Position numbers and translations under genes: made by a program. Shown here in pieces: positions 15,583 through 23,564 of a DNA stretch of 36,047 nt (its first letter is position 1; each line of letters opens with the position of its first letter). Source of the DNA: an uncultured Alphaproteobacteria bacterium (GTDB taxonomy: Bacteria > Pseudomonadota > Alphaproteobacteria > CAAHEQ01 > UBA3637); the NCBI GenBank assembly GCA_937935995.1, contig CALGXF010000069.1, positions 1 through 36,047 on the forward strand, given 5' to 3'. The notes below the pieces were generated by a model. It saw nothing but the letters and a program-made list of their open reading frames with translations, was not told the origin of the DNA and made no database searches.

Positions 15583-16132
15583 GTGAAATAACCTTTTCAA
15601 CGCCGTTTGTGGCGTAAATAATATTCATGACGGCATCATATTCTTGTTGATTTTTGGCAATGCCCATCACGTAAAGCGTTCCTTCATCCACTGTTATTTT
15701 ATAATTGACAGAAGAAATCGATTGAGTCAAGAGCAACCGTGTTCGAATAGTGCTGGCAATTAACGCATCGTCAGAGGTGGCCAAAATATCTGATGGATTT
15801 TGAACGCGGATGTGATTGTAAACTTTTGTGACACTGGGCGGTTGCCAAGCCGTTTCAACGACTGTTTCAATATCTTCTACCGTCGGCAAAGCGCCGTTAA
15901 GCATGACTTCGCCTTCAAAAACCGTGATTTCAATGTCAAGGGCATATGTCGGTTTAATCGCCATCAGTTCGGATCGAATTTGAATGTTGACCTGTGTATC
16001 GTTCCAGTCATCTTTTAAAGACCGCTCATCCAAAACAACCGCACCGACTTTGCTGCCAACGTTGTAGGCGGTACCGATAAACGAACAGGCTCCCAGCAAA
16101 CAACATCCGCACAAAAAGGCCGCTTGTTTCAT
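15557..16132 (-). CDS. BON-domain lipoprotein (DolP/YraP-like)
   Basis: Protein of 191 aa from the Met at 16132 (SD GAGGG 4-8 nt upstream). Lipobox: CCLLGAC near residue 15, so a lipoprotein. Two BON domains: about residues 42-110 (DTQVNIQIRSELMAIKPTYALDIEITVFEGEVMLNGALP) and 120-188 (DALIASTIRTRLLLTQSISSVNYKITVDEGTLYVMGIAKNQQEYDAV). BON domains bind phospholipid; DolP in enterobacteria supports outer-membrane integrity. The location next to yraN, rsmI and an LpoA-like gene matches the enterobacterial rsmI-lpoA-yraN-diaA-dolP order. It starts 1 nt after the yraN stop. Confidence 0.88.
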   Translation of the reverse strand: MKQAAFLCGCCLLGACSFIGTAYNVGSKVGAVVLDERSLKDDWNDTQVNIQIRSELMAIKPTYALDIEITVFEGEVMLNGALPTVEDIETVVETAWQPPSVTKVYNHIRVQNPSDILATSDDALIASTIRTRLLLTQSISSVNYKITVDEGTLYVMGIAKNQQEYDAVMNIIYATNGVEKVISHVRKSYQQ

Positions 16133-16133
16133 T

Positions 16134-16514
16134 TTACCCTCGCCATGCATCTTTTAAATGAACAGGTTCTTTTGCATGACAAACCAAAACAGCATCAAAT
16201 CGGCAAAAATAATCGGAAAATTCCGGATGGTGTGCCAAGAAAATTTCGGCCGCGCGGTAAATCCGTTTTTGAACGGTGGGTGTAATGGCATAAGCGCCGT
16301 CCGCCAAAGAGGCGCGTTTTTTAACTTCGACAAAAACAAGGGTCTTGTCCTTTTTCATAATCAAGTCAATTTCATTGGCACCGATGCCGCGTTTGGCTCG
16401 CGTATTTTTGGCAATGAGTTTATACCCTTTCTTTTGCAGGAAAGAACACGCCTTTTGTTCGGCTAAATAACCGGTGATATACGCGCTCAATCCTTGCAAA
16501 ACTTTATTCGTCAT
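16134..16514 (-). CDS. yraN: YraN family (UPF0102) nuclease-like protein
   Basis: Protein of 126 aa, of normal length. It has the restriction-endonuclease-like core: GYLAEQKACSFLQKKGYKLIAKN, then the acidic motif GANEIDLIMKKDKTLVFVEVKKR (the D and ExK pattern of the PD-(D/E)xK fold) and ITPTVQKRIYRAAEIFL. The biochemical role in the family is unsettled; a DNA-processing function is suspected. It overlaps the end of rsmI by 11 bp and abuts the BON lipoprotein gene, so the three are one operon. Confidence 0.92.
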   Translation of the reverse strand: MTNKVLQGLSAYITGYLAEQKACSFLQKKGYKLIAKNTRAKRGIGANEIDLIMKKDKTLVFVEVKKRASLADGAYAITPTVQKRIYRAAEIFLAHHPEFSDYFCRFDAVLVCHAKEPVHLKDAWRG

Positions 16515-17331
16515 ATTTTAATTCCAACGCCTTTTGATAAACTTGCTTTTTCGGTAAACCTGTTTTTTTCGCAATGCTTGCTGCGGCATCTTTGACGGTT
16601 TCGGTTGATAACGCATTTTTTAACATGTTATCCAAATCAATCGTTTCTTGAACCGGTTTTGGGCGGTCGACCAAAATGACGATTTCTCCTTTGGGTTCTT
16701 GTGCAAATTCGGCAATCAAATCATACAATGTCCCGCGTTTGGTTTCTTCAAACTTTTTTGTAATTTCGCGAACGACAGAAGCCTGACGATTGCCTAGAAT
16801 CGTCAACATATCCGTCAGGGTTTCTTTCACACGGTGAGGAGATTCATAAAAAATCAAAGTTCCCGGCACGGCCGCAATTTCTTGAAGCTCTTTTTGGCGC
16901 GCATTTTTCTTGGCAGATAAAAAACCGGCAAAGAAAAATCGGTCGGACGGCAGTCCCGATAATTGCAAAGCAGGTAACAGCGCATTTGCTCCCGGAATGG
17001 GAAAGACGTTAATGCCTTGATCCAAACAATCACGAACCAATCGGTATCCGGGATCGGAAACCAAAGGCGTGCCGGCATCGCTGACCAAAGCGATGGTTTC
17101 GCCTTTTTCAAGCAGGCTGATTAACGTCGGGCGCATTTTGTCGGCATTGTATTCATGATAAGCCAACATTCTGGCCGTTGTTGAAATGCCTAAAAGCGTT
17201 AATAACTTGTTGGTTGTACGTGTATCTTCACAGGCAATGACGGAAGCTTGTTCCAATGTCTGACGCGCGCGATCTGTCATGTCATTTAAGTTTCCGATGG
17301 GGGTCGATACCAAATAGAGTCCTTTTTCCAC
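16504..17331 (-). CDS. rsmI: 16S rRNA C1402 ribose 2'-O-methyltransferase
   Basis: Protein of 275 aa that methylates the 2'-OH of C1402 in 16S rRNA using SAM. Tetrapyrrole-methylase fold with its signatures: LYLVSTPIGNLNDMTDRA at the N-terminus, ACEDTRTTNKLL, ALVSDAGTPLVSDPG, VFPIPGANALLPALQLSGLP, FAGFLSAK and FYESPHR. The C-terminal KKTGLPKKQVYQKALEL is the usual RsmI tail. The start codon is GTG at 17331 behind AAAGGAT. First gene of rsmI-yraN-BON-small protein, divergent from the LpoA-like gene. Confidence 0.96.
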   Translation of the reverse strand: MEKGLYLVSTPIGNLNDMTDRARQTLEQASVIACEDTRTTNKLLTLLGISTTARMLAYHEYNADKMRPTLISLLEKGETIALVSDAGTPLVSDPGYRLVRDCLDQGINVFPIPGANALLPALQLSGLPSDRFFFAGFLSAKKNARQKELQEIAAVPGTLIFYESPHRVKETLTDMLTILGNRQASVVREITKKFEETKRGTLYDLIAEFAQEPKGEIVILVDRPKPVQETIDLDNMLKNALSTETVKDAAASIAKKTGLPKKQVYQKALELKYDE

Positions 17332-17426
17332 GAATCTTATCCTTTCTTATTGCAAATTTTGTCAAAAATGAGTATATCAAAAGAAGATAGAAAAAAACAG
17401 ATTTTCGTTAAAAAAGGTTATCAAAC

Positions 17427-18803
17427 GTGATTCGGTTATATAAATTCATTTTTATGGCAGGACTTTTCCTGTTGGCTGCGTGTTCGGGGTCAGATGTGTA
17501 TCAACAATCCATTTCTCCGGCGATTCCGGCATCAATTGTGCCGTATGATCAAGAAAAACCGCTGTATGATAATCTGATGACGGATTCGGTGTTCAGTCGG
17601 AATGTTAAAGTTGCCATGTTGCTGCCGTTAACGGGCAAGGATGCCAAAATCGGCGAGGATTTACGCAATGCCGGGATGATGGCGCAATTTGACATTGCCA
17701 ACAACAACTTTGTTTTGCAGTTTTACGATACCAAAGGAACGGTCGAGGGCGCAAAAGAAGCTTTTGAACAAGCGGCAGATGCCAAGGTTGATTTGATTTT
17801 GGGTCCTGTTTTTGCGCGAGAAGTTGGGGCTATTCGTCGTCAAGCGCGGGCTAAAAAAATTCCGGTTGTGTCTTTTACGTCTGATACGGATGAAGTGGAT
17901 GAGGGCGTTTATACGCTGGCATTGTTGGTGTCGGAGCAAATAGAACGTTCCGTGCGCTATGCGTGTGAAAAAGGCAAACAAAGTCTGGCCATTATGGCGC
18001 CGGATAACAAAGCCGGAGATATTGCCGTTGCTTCGGCCGAAAAAGCGGCACAAGCTTGTGGAATGCGCATTTCTGCTGTTTCGATTTATAATCCGACCTT
18101 TATTAATTTCGAACCCTACGTGTTAAAGACACTGCCGGAATCATTCAAAAATATTAAGATTTTGGAAAAACAGAAAAAAGAGGATGTTAAAGAAGACAAA
18201 GAACAAATTCCCGTTGCGGAACAAATTGACTTTGATACGTTGTTGATTGCAGATGACGGAAACCGATTGAAATCCATTGCGTCTTTGTTTGCTTTGTATG
18301 ATGTGACGCCTCGAGATGTCTTGTTTATCGGTACGTCGACATGGCAAGATCCGACATTAACTTTGGAAGGCGCGTTGGCCGGTGCCAAGTTTTCGGCGCT
18401 TCCGACGCAAGGCTTTGAACGGTTCAGCCAAAAATATCAAGAAACATACGGTAAAAAACCGATTCGATTGGCCTCTTTGTCGTATGATGCCGTGGCTTTG
18501 GCTTCGGTTTTGTCTCAAACCGGCGGAATTACCAAAGAAAATTTGACAAATATTCACGGTTTTTTGGGGACGGACGGGCTGTTCCGATTAACGCCGACCG
18601 GCGAGTCTGAACGATTGCTGGGAATGACGGAAATCGTGTCGCGTAATCAATTCAGGGTTATTCAAAAACCGTCGATTAATTTTGAACAAGAAGCTGTTCG
18701 TAAAGAAAACATGGAACGCATCCGGCTTCAAAATGAATACAAACGTCAAATGGAAACGATTATGCCGGATTCTGCGGCCACAAATCCAGAATCAACGTAT
18801 TAA
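17427..18803 (+). CDS. Periplasmic-binding-fold lipoprotein (LpoA/LppC-like)
   Basis: Protein of 458 aa; GTG start at 17427, 9 nt after AAAAAGG. Lipobox LLAACSGSD near residue 19. The mature protein is a type-1 periplasmic binding fold: VKVAMLLPLTGKDAKIGEDLRNAGMMAQFD at about 60-90, VDLILGPVFAREVGAIRRQARAKKIPVVSFTSD at about 120-150, YALIMAPD-like QSLAIMAPDNKAG, and LFIGTSTWQDPTLTLEGALAGAKFS. This is the C-terminal half of enterobacterial LpoA, the outer-membrane activator of PBP1A; the alphaproteobacterial form is shorter. Likely role: peptidoglycan synthase control. Its divergent neighbour rsmI matches the rsmI-lpoA linkage elsewhere. Its last 44 bp overlap the convergent hemW. Confidence 0.88.
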   Translation: MIRLYKFIFMAGLFLLAACSGSDVYQQSISPAIPASIVPYDQEKPLYDNLMTDSVFSRNVKVAMLLPLTGKDAKIGEDLRNAGMMAQFDIANNNFVLQFYDTKGTVEGAKEAFEQAADAKVDLILGPVFAREVGAIRRQARAKKIPVVSFTSDTDEVDEGVYTLALLVSEQIERSVRYACEKGKQSLAIMAPDNKAGDIAVASAEKAAQACGMRISAVSIYNPTFINFEPYVLKTLPESFKNIKILEKQKKEDVKEDKEQIPVAEQIDFDTLLIADDGNRLKSIASLFALYDVTPRDVLFIGTSTWQDPTLTLEGALAGAKFSALPTQGFERFSQKYQETYGKKPIRLASLSYDAVALASVLSQTGGITKENLTNIHGFLGTDGLFRLTPTGESERLLGMTEIVSRNQFRVIQKPSINFEQEAVRKENMERIRLQNEYKRQMETIMPDSAATNPESTY

Positions 18804-19833
18804 GCATGATTAGGCCGTCATCAGTCGGACAGATTCGATTTCCTTTTCGGATAATCCATCCTTTTTGAACGGCAGTATTGATAGCATCGGGCGAAATAGA
18901 ACCGGCAACGATACCCTCTCGTTGGCGAAGCCCCATTAAAATCCGTTCTTCTTCTTTTTCGATTGGCGTTAAACAGGTGTCGGTTTGAACGCCGTTTAAC
19001 CATGCCGTCACATCGCGCGGGTTTTCGGTGGCTCTTAATCTCAATCGACCATGAGCGGCCGGACCGATTCCTGCATAATCTTGACTTCGCCAATATGCTT
19101 GGTTATGGCGGCATTCAAACCCGGGTTTGGCAAAGTTTGATACTTCGTAAAGCAAAATGCCGGCCGCACGCATTTGATGAACGGTTTGTAAAAATAAATC
19201 ACGCGCCGTTTCATCGTCCGGCATGGACAGGCGGCGCCGCGCAAAGGGTGTTTTGTCTTCGATGGTTAATTGATAAAGAGAATAATGCGGGAGATGAAAA
19301 CGAAGCGCTTCCTTAAGTTCGGCTTCCCACATTTGAACCGTTTGACCGGGACGGGCATACATCAGGTCAATCGAAACATTGTCAAAAACAGTCAGGGCTT
19401 CGTTGATACGTTGACGGGCTGTTTCGGCGGTATGTCGCCGCCCTAAAAAGGACAAAGCTTCATCTGACAACGCCTGAACGCCTAAAGACAAGCGGTTGAT
19501 ACCCAGCTTTTTTAAAGCGGTCATTTTTTCTTTATCAATAGCATCGGGATTGGCTTCCATCGAGATTTCGACATCCTGAGCGACACAAAAATGAGCATGT
19601 ACCGCATTTAAAATGCTTTCCGTCAGCGTCAAAGGCATTAAACTGGGAGTGCCGCCGCCGAAGAAAACACTGGTTATGATATAATCAGCCGGAATTTTGT
19701 TGATTTCTTGGGTGTAGCGCTTTAGAAAAGCCGCTTCGTCAAACGCCCGGCACGGCATCGAATAAAAATCGCAATAAGGGCATTTTGACAGGCAGTAAGG
19801 CCAATGGCAGTAAAGGGCGAGTTGTTTTTTCAT
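18760..19833 (-). CDS. hemW: Radical SAM heme chaperone HemW-type protein
   Basis: Protein of 357 aa. Radical SAM cluster motif CLSKCPYCDFYS (CxxxCxxC), preceded by LALYCHWPYC; GGGTPSLM SAM-binding motif; SMEANPDAI; LGVQALSD; VSIDLMYARPGQT; and SLYQLTIEDKTPF, all typical of HemW, the former oxygen-independent coproporphyrinogen oxidase-like group. The HemN-specific extra motifs are absent. HemW delivers heme to respiratory enzymes; it needs a 4Fe-4S cluster and SAM. No SD is visible, and the promoter's -10 box ends 6 nt before the ATG, so the mRNA is probably leaderless. The 3' end overlaps the LpoA-like gene by 44 bp. Confidence 0.93.
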   Translation of the reverse strand: MKKQLALYCHWPYCLSKCPYCDFYSMPCRAFDEAAFLKRYTQEINKIPADYIITSVFFGGGTPSLMPLTLTESILNAVHAHFCVAQDVEISMEANPDAIDKEKMTALKKLGINRLSLGVQALSDEALSFLGRRHTAETARQRINEALTVFDNVSIDLMYARPGQTVQMWEAELKEALRFHLPHYSLYQLTIEDKTPFARRRLSMPDDETARDLFLQTVHQMRAAGILLYEVSNFAKPGFECRHNQAYWRSQDYAGIGPAAHGRLRLRATENPRDVTAWLNGVQTDTCLTPIEKEEERILMGLRQREGIVAGSISPDAINTAVQKGWIIRKGNRICPTDDGLIMLNTLILDLWPQNPA

Positions 19834-19839
19834 GAGATG

Positions 19840-19868
19840 AGTATGCCAAAGCTTTGCATAAAAGGCAA
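19840..19868 (-). promoter_or_regulatory. hemW promoter (leaderless)
   Basis: Minus strand TTGCCT (19868-19863), 17-nt spacer, CATACT (19845-19840). +1 would fall on the A of the hemW ATG (19833). Confidence 0.55.
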
Positions 19869-19881
19869 TATGAAAAGAACC

Positions 19882-19910
19882 TTGACTTTTGATGCAAAGG
19901 CTTCTATTTT
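19882..19910 (+). promoter_or_regulatory. hpf-ptsN promoter
   Basis: TTGACT at 19882-19887, 17-nt spacer, TATTTT at 19905-19910; +1 near 19917, 31 nt before the hpf ATG. Confidence 0.65.
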
Positions 19911-19947
19911 GATGACTCTATGGTTTTATTGAATTAGGATAAAAGAA

Positions 19948-20499
19948 ATGCAAATTACAATTACAGGAAAACAAATTAATGTCGGCGACAGCATGCAGGC
20001 TTATGCAGAAAAGAATCTGTCTGCGGTTGTTGAAAAATACTTCGACACGGCACTGGATGCCACAATCGTTTTTTCCAGAGAAGGCGAACAAATTAAAGCG
20101 GACGTAACGGTTCATCCGATGACGGGGGCTTTGTTGAAAGGCAGCGCCCAAGCCGGAGATGCTTATTTGGCCTTTGATCGTGCTTGCGACCGGATTGCAA
20201 GACAACTCCGCAAATACAAGAATCGTTTGACGGATCACCAAGTTCAAAAAGTCGAATTGGTGGATATGAGCGTTATCGAAGATGATTTGGAACAAGAACC
20301 GGCCGGAACGGCGCCGGTGATTATTGCCGAAATGCAAACAGAATTGCCGATTTGTTCGGTATGCGGTGCGGTGATGCGGATGGACTTGGCTGATTTACCG
20401 GCTTTGATGTTCAGAAATTCGGCACACGGCGGGCTGAACATGGTTTACCGTCGTCCGGACGGCAATATCGGTTGGGTTGACCCGAAGGATAAATCATAA
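19948..20499 (+). CDS. hpf: Ribosome hibernation-promoting factor, long form
   Basis: Protein of 183 aa. The N-terminal S30AE domain (MQITITGKQINVGDSMQAYA...FDRACDRIARQLRKYKNRL, residues 1-95) is followed by a linker and the long-form C-terminal domain (AVMRMDLADLPALMFRNSAHGGLNMVYRRPDGNIGWVDPKD, residues about 138-180), which dimerises to join two 70S ribosomes as 100S. The segment PICSVCGAV just before the C-terminal domain carries CxxC, which is unusual and might be redox- or metal-sensitive. Followed 12 nt later by ptsN, a linkage common in Proteobacteria, although rpoN is not present upstream here. Confidence 0.95.
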   Translation: MQITITGKQINVGDSMQAYAEKNLSAVVEKYFDTALDATIVFSREGEQIKADVTVHPMTGALLKGSAQAGDAYLAFDRACDRIARQLRKYKNRLTDHQVQKVELVDMSVIEDDLEQEPAGTAPVIIAEMQTELPICSVCGAVMRMDLADLPALMFRNSAHGGLNMVYRRPDGNIGWVDPKDKS

Positions 20500-20511
20500 T
20501 AGGTTTATGCC

Positions 20512-20967
20512 ATGAAAATTACGGAAATTTTAAAACCGGATCTCGTCTTTTTGGATGTGGATGTCGCCTCTAAAAAAGAAACTTTAGAGAAAATTGCTGA
20601 AATCTCTTGTCCTGTGATCGGATGCGACAGCCGGAATGTCTTTGATGCTTTGGTGGAACGGGAACGATTGGGGACAACCGGCATCGGCAAGGGCGTTGCG
20701 ATTCCGCATGCGCGTTTGGCCGGGTTGACGGATTTGTTCTGTGCGTTTATGCGTGTGAAACCGGTGGATTTTGAATCAATTGACGGCAAAAATGTTGACT
20801 TGATTTTTTTCCTGCTGGTTCCCGAAGAATCCGGTGCGGATCATTTAAAGGCATTGGCTCGAATTTCAAAGCTGTTGCGCAACGAGGAAGTCTGTGCTGC
20901 GTTGCGTCAGGCAAAAACACCTGCCGAAGCGTTGGCTTTGATTGACGAAGCAGATAAAGACGAATAG
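20512..20967 (+). CDS. ptsN: PTS IIA-Ntr nitrogen regulatory protein
   Basis: Protein of 151 aa, of normal length. Phosphoacceptor His in GIGKGVAIPHARLAGL (about residue 66), with VERERLGTTG before it and FFLLVPEESGADHLKALARISKLLRN after it, the standard EIIA-Ntr landmarks. It receives phosphate through EI-Ntr and NPr and regulates potassium and nitrogen functions by protein contacts. It is the second gene of the hpf operon, with only a weak SD (AGGTTTATGCC) and probably coupled translation. It is followed at once by a terminator shared with the convergent prepilin gene. Confidence 0.95.
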   Translation: MKITEILKPDLVFLDVDVASKKETLEKIAEISCPVIGCDSRNVFDALVERERLGTTGIGKGVAIPHARLAGLTDLFCAFMRVKPVDFESIDGKNVDLIFFLLVPEESGADHLKALARISKLLRNEEVCAALRQAKTPAEALALIDEADKDE

Positions 20968-20984
20968 TTTTTATAAAACCAGTG

Positions 20985-21012
20985 AAAACCGCCCGTAAAG
21001 GGCGGTTTTTTT
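20985..21012 (+). terminator. ptsN terminator, abutting the prepilin stop
   Basis: 10-bp stem AAAACCGCCC/GGGCGGTTTT (20985-20994 with 21000-21009), loop GTAAA, then more T. The convergent prepilin stop codon (21011-21013) touches the T-tract. The infC copy of this junction at 27425-27452 has the same layout with a different stem. Confidence 0.9.
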
Positions 21013-23128
21013 ATACGCATGTTTCTGTGGTTTCATCCCATGTATGATTGGCATCACAGCAAATTGTGCGATTGAATTTATCTGTATGTGTCGAGCCGCT
21101 GCAAATACATGTTGATGTGACTTCGGTATTGTTTTCACAAGCGTCTCGGCAAATCCCGTTTTCATCAGCAATCTGCCCGGTATCACAGGTTATTAACGTA
21201 CATCCGCCATTTGTGTAAGTATGCCCGACGGGGCAGCAATACGAAACGCCGTTTTGTGTCGTGGTACTTCCGTCACAGATACATCCGTCTGACATATCAT
21301 ATCCGGTTTGCGGGCAATGTTCCTCTGAAGCACACTGCGGCAAATAAACTTCACGACATTCGGTGCCGTCATACTGACATCGTCGGCCGCATACGATTCC
21401 ATTATAAAGACATTCGGCAGGACTGTAGTCGACATTGTAAAAACAAGCAATCCCGGTGTCTCCCGAAACCGGATCCAGGCAACCCCAAACATCTTTGGAA
21501 GGAATGTATCCGTATGTCATCCCGACGGCAGCACATCCCGGATCAACACAATTGCCGTTATGGCATTTGTCGGGTTGATTGGTGCAATTTCTGGCACATC
21601 GCTGTTCGGATTTGTAACATTCCGGAGAGGAAAGGTTATAATTGCAACAAATATCTCCGATGCAACAATAACCGGTTTCAGGGTCATACGTTTGACCATC
21701 CAAACATTTGTCTTCAGTACAGGTGCCATTACATTCCGGTGGATTAGTACAGGCGGTATCGCACGTAATGCCGGTTGATGCTTGGCAGTTCCAAAGTGTT
21801 TGCGTTTCATTTGTCGGATAACATTTTACGCCATTTTCAAATAAGCAGCCGCCAGTCACCGGATAAGGGGTGACAGCGTTTTGTGAATGGTAATAAGTTG
21901 AACCGGCCGGACATTTTGATGCGTCACATAAACCGTTGTAACAAGTACCGTCGGATGTTGCTACGCAGCATTGATTAATGCTAGATGGTTCGAAGCAATA
22001 AACAAGTGATCGGGTTGGGGTAGGTTGATAACAGTCTGTTCCCGGAATGTTGCATCCGTAGAAATAACTGCCGCCCAAATACCAAGGAGGTGTTATGCGT
22101 TGGAAAATAAGACCCTCTTGACATTCATCGGCATAGCATGTCCCGTTAGAGCAGTTGTGTCCGAGAGAATCACAATTATATCCGCACAATAATCCATTGA
22201 TATAACAGTTGTAACTCGTGGGCCCGCCTCTGCACTCGAATCGTTGGCATTGGCCATTGACATAAATGTACCCGGCAGGACAGGCACACGTGGCGGCATC
22301 GGTGCCTTCAATGCACGTGCAGGCACAGGTGTCCGGGTCTCGAGAACCTGTCATCCCGGAACCATCACACACCGGGTGACATGCTCCATTGCACATTTCA
22401 TAACCGTCTTCACACTGGCACGCACATGTTGCACTATCCCATGAGGCATGTTCGGGACAATCTTGCGGTTCACATACACAATCACAAGAAATGGGATCAC
22501 GCATAAATCCGTCAGCACAGGTTGTGTAACAACTGCCGCCGCATTCTGTGTAACCGGCCGCGCAAACACAACTCCCACTTTGGCAGATTTCTTTCGGACC
22601 GCATAAATTGTCATTATCTCGACAGACGCCGCTTTCGCAAGATTGGCATCCGGAACAGGTGCAATCTATGGGGTCAACACCGCTGGACGGTTTGCCAATG
22701 GATAATCCGTCATAAGAAAAAACAAACGTATTATCCGAACCACATGTTGAAGACAAATCAGCCCCATTTAACGTCACGCTTTTCGGAACAGGAAAGGTCA
22801 TGTCTTGTAACCGACGGCAAATGCGTTCAGGAACATGAGACGCGATAATGTCATATCCGTTGCCGGTTGTTTTTTTGTGTTGGTAAGTAATACTTTCAAC
22901 GACTTCGTCAAAACCGGCCAACGGATAAGTTTGTCCGGGGGTTGCTTGCCTGACGAAAGGGTTTCCGAAAGAAGCGATGGCGCGTAAATCGACTTGGTTA
23001 TAGATTTGGTTGGCGCGATGTTTTGATACAGCGAAAGAATAAGCCGCAATCCCACCGATGGCTAACACGCCCATGATGGCCAAAACGGCCAGCATTTCAA
23101 CCATGCTTTTTCCTGAAATCGCGTCCAA
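21011..23128 (-). CDS. Large cysteine-rich prepilin-like protein, phase-variable candidate
   Basis: About 705 aa from a TTG at 23128 (AAAGG 8 nt upstream), which gives a 6-residue leader MDAISG followed by KSMVEMLAVLAIMGVLAI, a type IV prepilin/pseudopilin motif (Gly-1, Glu+5). A pilin-like head (to about residue 140) is followed by some 550 residues of Cys-rich repeats of the style CxxGxCY, CDCVCEPQDCPEH and GYEMCNGACHPVC, ending HTWDETTETCV. It should be processed by a prepilin peptidase and surface-displayed with many disulfides, as an adhesin or tip-like pilin. The same frame stays open to at least 23326, and a promoter, SD and ATG (23436) lie beyond a C13 tract that currently puts that ATG out of frame (see findings). 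The start therefore remains uncertain. No other pilus gene is in the window. Confidence 0.8.
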   Translation of the reverse strand: MDAISGKSMVEMLAVLAIMGVLAIGGIAAYSFAVSKHRANQIYNQVDLRAIASFGNPFVRQATPGQTYPLAGFDEVVESITYQHKKTTGNGYDIIASHVPERICRRLQDMTFPVPKSVTLNGADLSSTCGSDNTFVFSYDGLSIGKPSSGVDPIDCTCSGCQSCESGVCRDNDNLCGPKEICQSGSCVCAAGYTECGGSCYTTCADGFMRDPISCDCVCEPQDCPEHASWDSATCACQCEDGYEMCNGACHPVCDGSGMTGSRDPDTCACTCIEGTDAATCACPAGYIYVNGQCQRFECRGGPTSYNCYINGLLCGYNCDSLGHNCSNGTCYADECQEGLIFQRITPPWYLGGSYFYGCNIPGTDCYQPTPTRSLVYCFEPSSINQCCVATSDGTCYNGLCDASKCPAGSTYYHSQNAVTPYPVTGGCLFENGVKCYPTNETQTLWNCQASTGITCDTACTNPPECNGTCTEDKCLDGQTYDPETGYCCIGDICCNYNLSSPECYKSEQRCARNCTNQPDKCHNGNCVDPGCAAVGMTYGYIPSKDVWGCLDPVSGDTGIACFYNVDYSPAECLYNGIVCGRRCQYDGTECREVYLPQCASEEHCPQTGYDMSDGCICDGSTTTQNGVSYCCPVGHTYTNGGCTLITCDTGQIADENGICRDACENNTEVTSTCICSGSTHTDKFNRTICCDANHTWDETTETCV

Positions 23129-23194
23129 TCCGTCGGCCTTTGCGTGTCGGTCAAAACGCACGTATGATTGATACGCTTTCGTTTTGCCCGCCCC

Positions 23195-23315
23195 GGCCGG
23201 TAAATGAAATCGGCAGCACAATCGACCAAAATTCCAAAGGATCGTCCCGCGTGATGCGGGGGGTCGGGGCGACCCTTTCTTGGGTACATCCATCCCGACC
23301 GGTAAATTCATTCCC
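23195..23315. repeat. Dispersed repeat, copy A (inside the prepilin leader region)
   Basis: About 120 bp shared, with small gaps, with copy B at 27554-27676: GGCCGGTAAATGAAATCGGC and CAATCGACCAAAATTCC on the left, GGGGCGACCCTTTCTT and a CCGGTAA..TCATTCCC end on the right, with a GC-rich inverted repeat in the middle (here CCCGC/GCGGG, 23246-23260). It lies in the same orientation in both places and is open in the prepilin frame, where it reads KKGSPRPPASRG...NFGRL..RFHLPA. It resembles in behaviour the palindromic elements that insert in frame in Rickettsia genes. Confidence 0.7.
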
Positions 23316-23397
23316 GCGTCGGACAATTCACTGTCCGTTCGAATATCAAGTCGCCGATGTTGAAAAAGTGAGAGAAAACCTACCTTATAAGGGGTAT

Positions 23398-23410
23398 GGG
23401 GGGGGGGGGG
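23398..23410. repeat. Homopolymer G13 (C13 on the coding strand)
   Basis: Thirteen consecutive G. On the minus strand it lies 26-38 nt after the ATG at 23436 and upstream of the prepilin frame. Tracts of this length are prone to slipped-strand change; one extra or two fewer bases would join the ATG frame to the prepilin frame. It is also a site of possible sequencing error. Confidence 0.9.
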
Positions 23411-23433
23411 ATTGATTGACGGTTGAAGAATTT

Positions 23434-23493
23434 CATTCCTTATTCCCTTTCCTTTATGAATTTAGTTTTAATTCGGAAGTCTTGTTCTGTCAA
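23434..23493 (-). promoter_or_regulatory. Promoter, SD and ATG in front of the C13 tract
   Basis: Minus strand TTGACA (23493-23488), 17-nt spacer, TAAAAC (23470-23465), then AAAGGAAAGGGAATAAGGA directly before ATG at 23436-23434. Complete expression signals point to this ATG (MKFFNRQSIPPPP) as a real start of the prepilin gene in the ON state. In the present sequence that frame ends at a TAG a few codons after the tract. Confidence 0.65.
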
Positions 23494-23502
23494 TAAATAT
23501 TT

Positions 23503-23520
23503 TTGTTAAACATTTGACAA
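23503..23520 (+). promoter_or_regulatory. 18-bp palindrome over the -35 of the NrdD-tail gene
   Basis: TTGTTAAACATTTGACAA: half-sites TTGTYAAA face each other across 2 bp. TTGACA (23514-23519) within it is a good -35, but the -10 17 bp on (TGAAAC, 23537) is weak, which suggests activator dependence. It is of the general shape bound by FNR/CRP-type dimers but not a consensus FNR site. It also lies just upstream of the divergent prepilin promoter, so it could serve both. Confidence 0.4.
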
Positions 23521-23564
23521 CTATTTTGCCGTATCATGAAACATGTAGCGATACAAAGGGAGAT

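Noticed and set aside
21011..23128. CRISPR-like or tandem-repeat array in the Cys-rich gene
   Set aside because: The repetition is at the protein level (Cys spacing) with diverged codons, not regular DNA repeats with spacers.
21011..23326. Start of the prepilin gene at the TTG at 23326
   Set aside because: No SD near it and it lies inside the dispersed repeat; the TTG at 23128 (short leader, SD) or the ATG at 23436 (promoter, SD, phase-variable) are better supported.
23140..23415. Plus-strand ORF of 91 aa across the repeat and G tract
   Set aside because: Antisense shadow of the prepilin leader region; no SD and its composition reflects the repeat.
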